A stretch of 64,000 nucleotides of DNA from Pseudomonas poae (GTDB lineage: Bacteria; Pseudomonadota; Gammaproteobacteria; Pseudomonadales; Pseudomonadaceae), in NCBI GenBank assembly GCA_028869255.1, contig CP110972.1:3105001-3169000 (forward strand), given 5' to 3'. The notes below the pieces were generated by a model that had not been told where the DNA came from, searched no databases, and saw only the letters and a program-made list of their open reading frames with translations. Shown here one piece after another: positions 44,665 through 53,321 of the stretch (position 1 is the stretch's first letter; each line of letters starts with the position of its first letter). The translations under genes and the position numbers were made by a program.

Positions 44665-45567
44665 ATGCTGAAAAAACATTTGTCACTCGCCGTACTCGTC
44701 ACCCTGGTTTGGGGGGTTAACTTCCCCATCACCAAACTGGGCCTGCGCGCAATCGATCCGTTTGTTCTCACCGGCATCCGCTTCGCCCTCGCCGCCTTGC
44801 CACTGGTGTTTTTCATCAAGCGCCCGGCCGTCAAGTTCAGCTATGTGGCCGCCTACGGTTTCATCTTCGGGCTGGGCATGTGGGGCGTGATCAACTACGG
44901 GATTCAGGTGGGCGTGAGCCCGGGGATTGCCTCATTGATCATTCAACTCAGCGTGTTTTTCACCATGGGTTGGGGCTTTGTACTGTTCAAGGAGAAAATC
45001 CGTGGTGCGCAGATGGTCGGCGCCGTCATGGCCCTGGTGGGCCTCGCAGGAATCATTTCGACCCAGGAAGGCAACCATGCGGTGCTGGGGGTCATGTTGA
45101 TCGTCCTGAGCGCGGTGGCCTGGAGCGTGGGTAACGTGATCATCAAGAAATCCGGGGTCAAGGAGATCTTTTCGTTCATGGTGTGGGCCAGCCTGATTCC
45201 GCCGATCCCGCTGTTTCTCACCGCTTGGCTGATGCACGGCAGTGCCGCGTTCGAGGGCCTGCAAGCCAGCCTCGACCTCACGGCTGTGCTGTCGATCCTG
45301 TTCCAGGTGTACCTGGCCACACACTTCGCCTACTGGGGCTGGAACTCGCTGCTCAAGCTGTACCCGGTATCGACCGTGGCGCCGCTGTCGTTGCTGATTC
45401 CGGTGTTCGGGATCACCAGTTCGATGCTGATTATCGGCGAGCGTATTTCCACACCGAACCTGATTTCAATCGGGATCATCATCGCCGGGCTGGCGGTGGG
45501 GCTGTACCGCAAACCGGCGAACCTGGCGCCTTCGGGCCATGGCGCAGTGATGCAAGCGGAAAAATAG
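44665..45567 (+). CDS. EamA/DMT-family exporter
   Basis: A 300-residue inner-membrane protein with ten helices in two EamA repeats (LVWGVNFPITKLGLRAIDPF, ALVGLAGIISTQEGNHAVLG). An ideal AAGGAGG lies just before the ATG. RhaT/YdcZ-type family members export amino acids and metabolites. As the last gene of the cluster it is the probable exporter or self-protection pump for the cluster product. A hairpin terminator follows. Confidence 0.85.
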   Translation: MLKKHLSLAVLVTLVWGVNFPITKLGLRAIDPFVLTGIRFALAALPLVFFIKRPAVKFSYVAAYGFIFGLGMWGVINYGIQVGVSPGIASLIIQLSVFFTMGWGFVLFKEKIRGAQMVGAVMALVGLAGIISTQEGNHAVLGVMLIVLSAVAWSVGNVIIKKSGVKEIFSFMVWASLIPPIPLFLTAWLMHGSAAFEGLQASLDLTAVLSILFQVYLATHFAYWGWNSLLKLYPVSTVAPLSLLIPVFGITSSMLIIGERISTPNLISIGIIIAGLAVGLYRKPANLAPSGHGAVMQAEK

Positions 45568-45579
45568 TCCCCTGTGAAA

Positions 45580-45602
45580 CAGCCCGGCGCGTGGCCGGGC
45601 TG
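45580..45602. terminator. hairpin between eamA and the antitoxin gene
   Basis: A perfect 9-bp stem CAGCCCGGC / GCCGGGCTG with loop GCGTG between convergent genes. There is no long T-run, so it may act on either strand or only weakly. Confidence 0.55.
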
Positions 45603-45613
45603 CGGCACAACAC

Positions 45614-45919
45614 TTAACAGGCGAAGTTATCGATCTTCACCTGGCCATCGGGAAAAGTCGCGATAATTTCCAACTCGCCACCCATTGCACGCACATAGTC
45701 GCGCAACGTGCTGATGTACATGTCGGTGCGGCGCTCCATCTTGGAGACGGCCGCCTGGTTGATATTCAATCGTTTGGCCAGGCTCTCCTGGCTCAACTGC
45801 TGAGCCTTGCGCAGCTCGTGCAAGGGCATTTCCTTGATGTGTTGCTGGAGCAGTTGCTCGGCTTCAGCACGCGCCTGCGGCGTCATGCGGGCTTGAAGCT
45901 CTGCGAATTTTTTAGCCAT
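45614..45919 (-). CDS. HigA-like XRE antitoxin
   Basis: A 101-residue protein with an XRE helix-turn-helix: LRKAQQLSQESLAKRLNINQ and AAVSKMERRTDMYISTLRDY. It starts MAKKFAELQARM at 45919 and overlaps the toxin gene by eight bases, toxin first, as in HigBA and RelE-type reversed modules. It should neutralise the toxin and repress the pair through the palindrome at 46282-46301. Confidence 0.85.
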   Translation of the reverse strand: MAKKFAELQARMTPQARAEAEQLLQQHIKEMPLHELRKAQQLSQESLAKRLNINQAAVSKMERRTDMYISTLRDYVRAMGGELEIIATFPDGQVKIDNFAC

Positions 45920-46277
45920 GGTTACGGCCCTCTTTACGCAATATTTCCAAATGCACGTCATACAGCTTTTCTGCCACGGGGAAGTGCTCCTCATACCATC
46001 GGTGTTGCCCGGTTTTGTCACCACCGATCAATAACAACGCACATCGGCGTGGATCGAAGGCGTACAACACCCGATAAGGCCGCCCCGCGTGCTGTATGCG
46101 CAATGCTCGCAAGTTGCCGTGCCGGGAGCCCTTGATGTCGCTGCTGTGGGGAAAGCCCAGACCCGGCCCTAAAAGCCCCAGCAGACCAACGCTGGCACAC
46201 ACCGAAACCTGCTCCTTTTTACCCAAATGTTCCCACCAGGCGCCGAATTCATCCGTGTATTCAATTTCCCAACTCAT
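45912..46277 (-). CDS. HigB/RelE-like toxin (phage-derived Gp49-like)
   Basis: A 121-residue protein: MSWEIEYTDEFGAWWEHLGK, LRALRIQHAGRPYRVLYAFD, ALLLIGGDKTGQHRWYEEHF. These match Gp49-like HigB toxins, ribosome-dependent mRNA endonucleases. The Arg/Tyr-rich RPYRVLYAFDPRR core and the terminal KTGQ-HRWYE are present, so the toxin looks intact. It is the first gene of the pair, with the antitoxin overlapping downstream. Confidence 0.85.
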   Translation of the reverse strand: MSWEIEYTDEFGAWWEHLGKKEQVSVCASVGLLGLLGPGLGFPHSSDIKGSRHGNLRALRIQHAGRPYRVLYAFDPRRCALLLIGGDKTGQHRWYEEHFPVAEKLYDVHLEILRKEGRNHG

Positions 46278-46281
46278 GCAA

Positions 46282-46301
46282 ATATTCCACCCATGGAATA
46301 T
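46282..46301. promoter_or_regulatory. palindromic operator of the toxin-antitoxin pair
   Basis: ATATTCC-ACCCAT-GGAATAT, a perfect 7-6-7 inverted repeat a few bases before the toxin start. Typical autoregulatory position for a HigA-type antitoxin. Confidence 0.6.
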
Positions 46302-46512
46302 AAACTCAAGAGCCTGAAAACTAGTAGATAAACCGGATGAGCTGCCACCCGCCGCCCTCGGGAAATTGTTTGTACATCCTTCCGGCGGCGCTCATTGCGC
46401 GACAGGCAATGCCTTCAGGCGCGATCACACGCTGCAAAAACACAATTATCGAAATGCAAAAAGCGCTCTAATACCCGCCTGTTGACTGGTTTTGAAGATC
46501 CTGGAGTTCGCA

Positions 46513-48321
46513 ATGCCCCATGAAGGCAATCTGTTACAAGCAGCCGTGGTGTTCCTGCTCGCCGCCGTGCTGACTGTGCCCCTGGCCAAACGCCTGCAGT
46601 TGGGCGCGGTACTCGGCTATCTGTTTGCCGGTGTGATCATCGGCCCGTCGGTGCTGGGCCTGATCGGCAACCCGCAAAGCGTGGCGCAGTTCTCGGAACT
46701 TGGGGTGGTGTTGCTGCTGTTTATCATTGGCCTGGAACTGTCGCCCAAGCGTTTATGGGTGATGCGCAAGGCGGTGTTTGGTGTGGGCCTGGCCCAGGTG
46801 CTGTTGACCGGGCTGGTGATGGGGGTTGTGGCGCTGTGGCTGTTTGGCCAATCCTGGAACAGCGCGATTGTGCTGGGCCTGGGCCTGGCGCTGTCGTCTA
46901 CCGCGTTTGGCCTGCAAAGCCTGGCCGAGCGCAAGGAGTTGAACCAGCCCCACGGGCGCCTGGCGTTTGCCATCCTGCTGTTCCAGGACATCGCCGCGAT
47001 CCCGCTGATCGCCATGGTGCCGCTGCTGGCCGGCAGCGATCATCCCACCACCGAGGCCCAGGGCCTGCAGCATGTCTTGCAGATCCTCGGCAGTATCGCG
47101 GTGGTGATCATCGGCGGCCGCTACCTGCTGCGGCCGGTGTTTCGCATCGTCGCCAAGACCGGCCTGCGCGAAGTGTCCACCGCCACCGCCCTGCTGGTGG
47201 TGATCGGCACCGCCTGGTTGATGGAGCTGGTGGGCGTGTCCATGGCCCTCGGCGCGTTCCTCGCCGGGTTACTGCTGGCGGACTCGGAGTATCGCCACGA
47301 ACTGGAATCCCAGATCGAGCCGTTCAAGGGCTTGCTGCTGGGGCTGTTCTTTATCAGCGTAGGCATGGGCGCCAACCTGAGCCTGCTGCTCAGTTCGCCG
47401 CTGATCGTGATCGGCCTGACCCTGCTGTTGATCGGTTTGAAGCTGCCGCTGCTGTACGCGGTCGGCCGATGGGTGGGCGACCTCAACCGCGAAAGCGCCT
47501 TGCGCCTGGGCGTGGTATTGGCGGCGGGCGGTGAGTTCGCCTTTGTGGTGTTCAAGATCGGCCGCGATCAGGGCCTGTTCGAGCCGCACCTTTATGACGT
47601 CCTGGTGCTGACCATCACCCTGTCCATGGCCGTGACGCCGCTGCTGCTGTTGGTGTGCCCGAAGCTGTTCAAGCCCAAGGTCAAACCGGTGGAAGTGCCC
47701 GAGGAATACCGCGCCATCCAAAGCGACGCGCCGCGTGTGGTGATCGCCGGCATGGGCCGTATGGGCCAGATCGTGGCGCGGATACTGCGGGCGCAGAACA
47801 TCTCGTTTATCGCCCTCGACACGTCGGTGGAAACCATCGAACTAACCCGCAGTTTCGGCGGCATGCCGGTGTTCTACGGGGACCCGCAGCGCCCGGAAAT
47901 CCTGCACGCCGCCAAGGTCGACCAGGCGGAGTTCTTCGTGATCGCCATGGACGACCCGGAGATCAATATCAAGACTGCCGAGTTGGTGCGCAACCTCTAC
48001 CCGCACATGAAAATCATCGCCCGCGCCCGTAACCGCCAGCACGTGCACCGCCTGGTGGACCTGGATGCCTCGCCGATTCGCGAGACCTTCTATTCCAGCC
48101 TGGAAATGAGCCGCCGCACCCTGGTGGGCCTGGGGCTGAGCCAGGCCCAGGCCGATGCGCGCATCACCCGCTTCAAGAACCACGATCTGCAAGTGCTCGC
48201 CGCACAACACGCGGTGTACGACGATGCGGCCAAGGTGATGCAGACCGCGCAGGAAGCCCGTGCAGAACTGGCACGGCTGTTTGAGATGGATCGGCTTGAG
48301 GAAGAGTCCGACAAGGTGTGA
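46513..48321 (+). CDS. KefC-type potassium/proton antiporter with TrkA-N domain
   Basis: A 602-residue inner-membrane protein from MPHEGN at 46513 (GGAG nine bases before). Residues ~1-385 form a CPA2 antiporter of about 12 helices (GYLFAGVIIGPSVLGLIGNP, LLFQDIAAIPLIAMVPLL). Residues ~410-530 are an RCK/TrkA-N domain (VVIAGMGRMGQIVARIL, VFYGDPQRPEILHAAKVDQA). The architecture is that of glutathione-gated K+ efflux systems (KefB/KefC), which acidify the cytoplasm during electrophile stress. No KefF/KefG ancillary gene is adjacent. Confidence 0.9.
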   Translation: MPHEGNLLQAAVVFLLAAVLTVPLAKRLQLGAVLGYLFAGVIIGPSVLGLIGNPQSVAQFSELGVVLLLFIIGLELSPKRLWVMRKAVFGVGLAQVLLTGLVMGVVALWLFGQSWNSAIVLGLGLALSSTAFGLQSLAERKELNQPHGRLAFAILLFQDIAAIPLIAMVPLLAGSDHPTTEAQGLQHVLQILGSIAVVIIGGRYLLRPVFRIVAKTGLREVSTATALLVVIGTAWLMELVGVSMALGAFLAGLLLADSEYRHELESQIEPFKGLLLGLFFISVGMGANLSLLLSSPLIVIGLTLLLIGLKLPLLYAVGRWVGDLNRESALRLGVVLAAGGEFAFVVFKIGRDQGLFEPHLYDVLVLTITLSMAVTPLLLLVCPKLFKPKVKPVEVPEEYRAIQSDAPRVVIAGMGRMGQIVARILRAQNISFIALDTSVETIELTRSFGGMPVFYGDPQRPEILHAAKVDQAEFFVIAMDDPEINIKTAELVRNLYPHMKIIARARNRQHVHRLVDLDASPIRETFYSSLEMSRRTLVGLGLSQAQADARITRFKNHDLQVLAAQHAVYDDAAKVMQTAQEARAELARLFEMDRLEEESDKV

Positions 48322-48393
48322 GGCCGTGGATGAACGATATTGCGTTTTTTCTGACAGAATACGCCGCAATTTCGTTCATCCCTGGAGCGCTTC

Positions 48394-48948
48394 ATGGCCA
48401 CTTACATCAAGACCGCAGCCCTGTTGGCCCTTGCGCTAACCGCCGGCAGCGTGTTCGCCGCCGCTAAGCCGGCTACGCAAACCATCTCCACCTTGGGCGG
48501 CAAGTTCAGCTTCAGCCTGCCCAAGGCATATGCCGCCGACACACTGCCTGCCGGCAAGGCCGAAGATGGCACCGCCGATACCCAAGGCACGATGTACGCC
48601 AACCAAACCACGAAAAGTGTGGTGATCGTCGCCGAAACCGTGCGTAACGACGGGGTAACCATCAACGACAACGACCCGCAGTTCCTCGACGGCGCCGTGG
48701 CCGGTTTCGTCAAGGACCAGAGCGCCGCCCTGCCCGACTTCAAGAAGTTGAACGAGAAAAAACTCACCTTCAAAGGGCTGGGTCTGCGTCAGGTGGACAG
48801 CACCGCCACCCAGGGCGGCGGCAAGACCTTGAACTCCACCTTCCTCGGCGGCTCGGGCAACCACTTGCTGGTGATCCAGGCGATCTCCCGAGCCGATGAT
48901 GTGAAGGGGCATGCCGAGTTGGTGAAGCAGATTACCGGCGGCAAGTAA
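48394..48948 (+). CDS. exported hypothetical protein
   Basis: 184 residues: signal peptide MATYIKTAALLALALTAGSV-FA, then a soluble domain with TLGGKFSFSLPKAYAADTLP, MYANQTTKSVVIVAETVRND and HLLVIQAISRADD. The pattern of beta strands followed by a terminal helix resembles PsbP-like/DUF1795-type proteins, but no family is assigned with certainty. GGAG precedes the ATG. It is monocistronic and ends at a REPIN. Confidence 0.75.
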   Translation: MATYIKTAALLALALTAGSVFAAAKPATQTISTLGGKFSFSLPKAYAADTLPAGKAEDGTADTQGTMYANQTTKSVVIVAETVRNDGVTINDNDPQFLDGAVAGFVKDQSAALPDFKKLNEKKLTFKGLGLRQVDSTATQGGGKTLNSTFLGGSGNHLLVIQAISRADDVKGHAELVKQITGGK

Positions 48949-48962
48949 TAACACCCAACCAC

Positions 48963-49052
48963 TGTGGGAGCTGGCTTGCCTGCGATTGCGATCTACCAGG
49001 CCCCCGCGCCAGTGGCTGATACTCGGCTATCGCAGGCAAGCCAGCTCCCACA
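48963..49052. repeat. REPIN
   Basis: Inverted units TGTGGGAGCTGGCTTGCCTG and mirror about 45 bp apart, between convergent genes. Confidence 0.9.
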
Positions 49053-49076
49053 TTGACTTCATTCACGGTGCGGATG

Positions 49077-49796
49077 TCAGTGCAGGCTTTTTTCCAGCCA
49101 GGCTTTCAAGTCCTGCACTTCTGCTTCGCTGATGGTGTGGTTCATCCCCGGGTAACCATGCAACTCCGGCGTGAGCCCCAATCCGCTCAGCACCTCATTC
49201 GCCCGCGTCGCCGACGCGTACGGCAGCGCCTGGTCCAGCGTGCCGTGGCCAATAAAGATCGCCAGTTTTTTCAAACGCTCGTCCGGCTTCAGCTCGGCCT
49301 TGAGCACTGGCAACACACTGCCGCTCAACGCCGCAATCCCACGCACCAGCCCAGGCTCACGCAACCCCACCTCGTAGGACATGATCGCCCCCTGGCTGAA
49401 GCCCACCAGGAACACGCGGTCTGGCTGGGTGTGGTATTTGGCGGTGGCCTGCGTCACAAAGTCTTTGATCAGCCTGGCGCTGCGTTGCAGGTCGGCTGTC
49501 TCACCATTGTAATCGCCGTTACCGGGGGTCTTGGTAAACCAACGATAGCCATGGGGGTCGACCGGCATCGGCGCACGGGCCGACAGGTAGGTCCAGGTGG
49601 ACGGCAGCGCGTCCTTGATGCCGAACAGGTCTTGCTCATTACTGCCGAACCCATGCAGGAAAATCACCAGCGGCTCGTTACGCGCATCGCCCTGGGTTTG
49701 CTCCAGGTACGCCAGCGGCAAGTCGCTGTGCAGTGTCTCATCGGCATGGGCGGCACCGGCCACCAGGGCCAGCGCGAGGGCAAACAGTTTGAGCAT
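49077..49796 (-). CDS. secreted carboxylesterase/phospholipase-type hydrolase
   Basis: A 239-residue alpha/beta-hydrolase of the PF02230 group: signal peptide MLKLFALALALVAGAAHA, HGFGSNEQDLFGI oxyanion region, nucleophile elbow GFSQGAIMSYE (Ser near 145), Asp in GTLDQALP and His in PGMNHTISE. A periplasmic or secreted esterase acting on short-chain esters is likely. It lies 11 bp downstream of cobF on the same strand but has no evident functional link. Confidence 0.85.
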   Translation of the reverse strand: MLKLFALALALVAGAAHADETLHSDLPLAYLEQTQGDARNEPLVIFLHGFGSNEQDLFGIKDALPSTWTYLSARAPMPVDPHGYRWFTKTPGNGDYNGETADLQRSARLIKDFVTQATAKYHTQPDRVFLVGFSQGAIMSYEVGLREPGLVRGIAALSGSVLPVLKAELKPDERLKKLAIFIGHGTLDQALPYASATRANEVLSGLGLTPELHGYPGMNHTISEAEVQDLKAWLEKSLH

Positions 49797-49807
49797 GGGA
49801 CGTTACC

Positions 49808-50563
49808 TCAAGGTTTGCGCAATAAATAAGTGTCCATGATCCAGCCATTTTCCAGGCGCGCCGCCTTGCGTACCCGTTCGATCTTTTCCGCCACTTCGCT
49901 GACTTTGCCGCTGATAAGGATTTCGTCCGGCGTGCCGAGGTAAGCACCCCAATAGATATCCAGGTCCTTGTCGGCCACCGTGCGGTAGGAGTCTTCGGCG
50001 TCGAGCATCACCACCAACGTATCGGCATCACTCGCCTGCCCCGCCGCCAAGCGGCGCCCGGTAGTGATTTCAATGGACTTGCCGATGCGGTTCAACGGCA
50101 CTTTATGCTGGGCCGCCAGGGCCTGCACGCTGGTGATGCCAGGGATCACTTCGAACTCGAAGGTGCAGCGGCCACTGGCCAGAATCGCCTGCAGGATACG
50201 AATGGTGCTGTCGTACAGCGCCGGGTCGCCCCACGCCAGGAAAGCGCCGACTTCACCGTCAGCCATTTCCTGGTTGATCATTCGTTCAAACGTCTGCTGC
50301 TTGTCGCGGTTGAGGTCCTGCACGGCCGTGGTGTAGTCGATTTCGCCGCGCTCGCGCTCGGGGCAATCGGCCTCGACAAAGCGGTAGCCGGGCTCGGTGA
50401 TGTAGGTCTCGCAGATCTCGCGGCGCAGGTCGATCAGCTTGTCCTTGCTCTGGCCCTTGTCCATCAGGAAAAACACGTCGGTGCGGTTCAGCGCCTTCAC
50501 GGCCTGCATCGTGATGTAGTCAGGGTTGCCGGCGCCAATGCCGATGATCAGGATGCGTTTCAT
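49808..50563 (-). CDS. cobF: precorrin-6A synthase (deacetylating) CobF
   Basis: A SAM-dependent methyltransferase of aerobic cobalamin synthesis that methylates precorrin-5 at C-1 with loss of acetate (EC 2.1.1.152). The 251-residue protein has the N-terminal GIGAGNPDYITMQAVKAL motif, FLAWGDPALYDSTIRIL and EFEVIPGITSVQALAA, all CobF/tetrapyrrole-methylase signatures. It is followed by an esterase and preceded by a phosphatase-like gene. The rest of the cob genes are outside the window. Confidence 0.92.
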   Translation of the reverse strand: MKRILIIGIGAGNPDYITMQAVKALNRTDVFFLMDKGQSKDKLIDLRREICETYITEPGYRFVEADCPERERGEIDYTTAVQDLNRDKQQTFERMINQEMADGEVGAFLAWGDPALYDSTIRILQAILASGRCTFEFEVIPGITSVQALAAQHKVPLNRIGKSIEITTGRRLAAGQASDADTLVVMLDAEDSYRTVADKDLDIYWGAYLGTPDEILISGKVSEVAEKIERVRKAARLENGWIMDTYLLRKP

Positions 50564-50608
50564 GGGTTGCTCTCATTGCGGGGCGTGGATTTTGCCATGT
50601 TCACGGGC

Positions 50609-51163
50609 TCAAGCGTGAGTTTCCAGGCGCAGGCGCCATACATCGTTGAAGCGCAACTCGGTGGCGGACAATGGCTCTACGTCGATCAGGTAGAACATCG
50701 AGATGGGAAACTGCATGACATACAGCATCGCGGCGCGGATCACAAAGGGATGGGTGATTGCCACCACATGCCCGGGTTGGGTTTCGAGGGATTGCATCCA
50801 CAGCCCTACCCGTGCGCAGACGTCATCCACCGACTCGCCGCCATGGGGGGCACTGGCGTTATCGGTGAGCCACGCTATCAACTCGTCCCCGTTCAACGCG
50901 CCAACGTCCTGGCCTTTCCAGTGGCCGAAATCCCCGTCGCGCAGGGCGTGATCGATGACTGCATCCCTGCCGAACAGTCCCGCGGTCTGCCGTGCTCGTG
51001 ATTCGGGCCCGCAGAGTAAACGCCGGCTTTTCTTGTAGCGCCCGGCCAAGGAGAGCGCGGCGGTTTGCCAATCCATCGCCACTGATTCGTCATCGGGAAA
51101 CCGCCCCTGCTTTTGCATGGGGGTTACGGCATGGCAGATAAGGGTCAAACGGGTGGCCTGCAT
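50609..51163 (-). CDS. histidine-phosphatase-family protein (CobC-like?)
   Basis: A 184-residue protein of the phosphoglycerate-mutase-like superfamily: N-terminal LTLICHAVTP where the RHG motif is expected, then LLCGPESRARQTAGL, DGDFGHWKGQDVGAL and VVAITHPFVIRAAML with the second His. The catalytic His survives but the preceding Arg is Cys and the following Gly is Ala. Its location upstream of cobF suggests alpha-ribazole phosphatase (CobC), but the altered motif makes activity uncertain. Confidence 0.7.
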   Translation of the reverse strand: MQATRLTLICHAVTPMQKQGRFPDDESVAMDWQTAALSLAGRYKKSRRLLCGPESRARQTAGLFGRDAVIDHALRDGDFGHWKGQDVGALNGDELIAWLTDNASAPHGGESVDDVCARVGLWMQSLETQPGHVVAITHPFVIRAAMLYVMQFPISMFYLIDVEPLSATELRFNDVWRLRLETHA

Positions 51164-51204
51164 CAGATTTCACTCAGCGTAGACTGGCAAAGTTGTTTTG
51201 ATAT

Positions 51205-51300
51205 GTTACAGCTAACATGAAGCAGGAAGCCGGTTCAATGCCGGCGCGGTCGCGCCACTGTATTCGGCCCTGGAGCCGTAAGCCAGATCCTGTTTCAGCC
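51205..51300 (+). ncRNA. cobalamin riboswitch
   Basis: The plus strand shows the adenosylcobalamin-riboswitch core: GCAGGAAGCCGG..AATGCCGGCGCGGTCGC, GCCACTGTA, then GAGCCGTAAGCCAGATCCTG (the B12 box). It would control a plus-strand gene downstream, but the next 160 bp hold no intact gene before a long repeat element begins. It is divergent from the cobF side. Confidence 0.85.
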
Positions 51301-51454
51301 CCATTACTATCCATTTCGGGACGCGTCATCCCTGGGCGATCTTCGGCGGCCTGTGGTTGCTGGCGATCTGCTTTGTCGGCGCCGAGCAAGGCGCTGGCTG
51401 CCTTTGTTGAGTCAGCCTCGGGCTTGGTTTGGTTGCTGGTAGTTGGGTGGGGTG

Positions 51455-52276
51455 TATATCCGTTGCTGCGGTAACGGCGGGTATTGGTTCCGCCCTTACG
51501 GCGGGTCACTTTTGGAAAAGAGCCCCAAAAGTAACCAAAGGGCTCTTGCCCCACCACTCGGCACCTCGCCTCCGGCTCGGTGTGCCCGCACGCAGACTTG
51601 AATCCGTGGGCCGCCGCGATGGGCCATCCTTGGCCCAGCGCGGCTAACCCGGCGTCCTGCCGGGTTACCCACGGATTCAAGCCTGCGTGCGGCCAGCGTG
51701 GTTAATGGGGCGCCTAGATCAAGATCAAAAGCAGAGCACGGCGGCCTGACAGCCGGCCTGAGTGGTGTGGATCAAGAGCAGGAACACAGTGGATTGGCTT
51801 TTCTGTGGGAGCTGGCTTGCCTGCGAAAGCATCAACTCGGTTGCCTGATGTACCGAGGTGCCTGCATCGCAGGCAAGCCAGCTCCCACATTTGAACCGAG
51901 TACAGCTTCAATGCTCAGGTCGGCTGTCAGGCCGCCTCGCTTTGCTTTGTTTTTGATCTGGCCCTTACATCCTTTGCGCTGACGAAGTCAGCGATCTTTT
52001 GATCTGCGCTTTTGATCTCAGGCGCCCCGTCAATCACGCTGGCCGAACGCAGGCTTGAATCCGTGGGTAACCCGGCAGGACGCCGGGTTAGCCGCGCTGG
52101 GCCATGGATGGCCCATCGCGGCGGCCCACGGATTCAAGCCGGAGTGAGGGCACACCGAGCCAGAGCGAGGTGCCGAGTGATGGGGCGAAGCGTTTTTGGT
52201 TACTTTTTGCGCTCTTCAAAAAGTGACCCGCTGTAAGAGCGGAACCATAAGCGGCCGTGACCGCAGCAACGGATAT
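51455..52276. repeat. 0.8-kb inverted-repeat element, copy 1
   Basis: Two ~250-bp arms in inverted orientation (starting ATATCCGTTGCTGCGG, ending ACCGCAGCAACGGATAT-like) flank a ~300-bp core that contains a REPIN (51804-51889). Each arm has a GGGTCACTTTTxGxxxAG block and a hairpin closed by CTTGAATCCGTGGG / CCCACGGATTCAAG. Short open frames inside are judged non-coding. It covers the stretch between the cobalamin riboswitch and the LysR gene. A second copy is at 62544-63345. Confidence 0.85.
51804..51889. repeat. REPIN inside repeat element copy 1
   Basis: TGTGGGAGCTGGCTTGCCTG and mirror, ~40 bp apart, in the core of the long element. Confidence 0.88.
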
Positions 52277-52292
52277 CCCCCCCAACAAAAAG

Positions 52293-53270
52293 CTACTCAA
52301 ACCACTCCCGCCTCCCCTCAAACGTCCCCACAATCAACCCCACAACCACCTGCACCGCCTCAGCATCCCGCACCTGCGCATTCACCGCCAGCCACACCTG
52401 GCGCTGCATGCTATCCGCCAACAACCCCGGCAAACCCACCAACCCCCGGTCAAAGCTACTCATATAGTGCGGCAGCAACCCAATACAAGCCCCACAACGA
52501 ATCATCTCCAGCATCAGCGAATAAGCATGCACCTGCACCACCGCCGCCAACCGTTGCTCCACCACCTGGTTCCACGGCAGCAAAGCACCGACCTGTGCAT
52601 CCGGCTGCCATTGCACCAGCATGTAATCATCCAGGTCCTCCACACTGTCCGGCCGCGTAGTCAGCCGCGAATACCGCTTGGCGATATGCGGCAAATACCG
52701 CAAACGCGCCAGGGCCCGAGGCGGTTCGGTAGCGAAACTCGGCCCAGGCACCGGCCCGTTACCGTCCGACAGCCAAAGCACCACATCCACATCAACCGCT
52801 TGCAACGACAACTGGCTATCGAGGGAAATAATCTCCAGCCGCACGCTGGCATTACGACGCAGCAAGGCGATCAGGTCACGACCGAGAATGTCATGCAGAA
52901 TAGGTTCCGCCACCGCCAGGCGGATCAGCGGTTGCTCCACCACCGGCAAACGCCGTGCGTGGGCCAGGGCGACCAATTGGGCCTGCAATTGTTGCCCATC
53001 GCGGCTGAGCACCAAGCCATTGCCCTGGTAGCTGAACAACGAGTGGCGCACCTGTTCTTCCAGCTGCGCCAGACGCTTGCGCAGCAGCGTCGCCTTGATA
53101 TTCAGGCTGCGTGCCGCCTGCATGAAACAGCCGCAACGCGCACTCACCAGGAAGTAGCGCGCCACCTCCGGGTCGATCTCGTTGGCCAGGGCCAGCCAGC
53201 TGCTGCGCGACTCGACGGGTGCACGATAAGCTGAAGGCCCCTGTTGGCCGGACGGTTCCAGTAATGCCAT
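52293..53270 (-). CDS. LysR-type transcriptional regulator at the end of the secretion locus
   Basis: A 325-residue regulator with N-terminal winged HTH (VARYFLVSARCGCFMQAARS, KATLLRKRLAQLEEQVRHSL) and a degenerate LysR effector domain (LSLQAVDVDVVLWLSDGNGP, CGACIGLLPHYMSSFDRGLV). In P. aeruginosa a LysR-type gene (PA0701) closes the pdt region, so its placement agrees with conservation of the locus. Targets are unknown. Confidence 0.82.
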   Translation of the reverse strand: MALLEPSGQQGPSAYRAPVESRSSWLALANEIDPEVARYFLVSARCGCFMQAARSLNIKATLLRKRLAQLEEQVRHSLFSYQGNGLVLSRDGQQLQAQLVALAHARRLPVVEQPLIRLAVAEPILHDILGRDLIALLRRNASVRLEIISLDSQLSLQAVDVDVVLWLSDGNGPVPGPSFATEPPRALARLRYLPHIAKRYSRLTTRPDSVEDLDDYMLVQWQPDAQVGALLPWNQVVEQRLAAVVQVHAYSLMLEMIRCGACIGLLPHYMSSFDRGLVGLPGLLADSMQRQVWLAVNAQVRDAEAVQVVVGLIVGTFEGRREWFE

Positions 53271-53321
53271 GTGAGACTCCCTGTCTTATTGGTCTGTGCG
53301 TCCACTGCGGGTTGACGCGTA

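Noticed and set aside
51174..52333. Short open frames in repeat element copy 1 (such as one starting MNPWVTRQDAGLAALGQGWP)
   Set aside because: The same translation occurs in copy 2 and in both arms, the DNA is a structured repeat with compensatory stem changes, and no ribosome sites are present. These are probably over-predicted hypothetical proteins.
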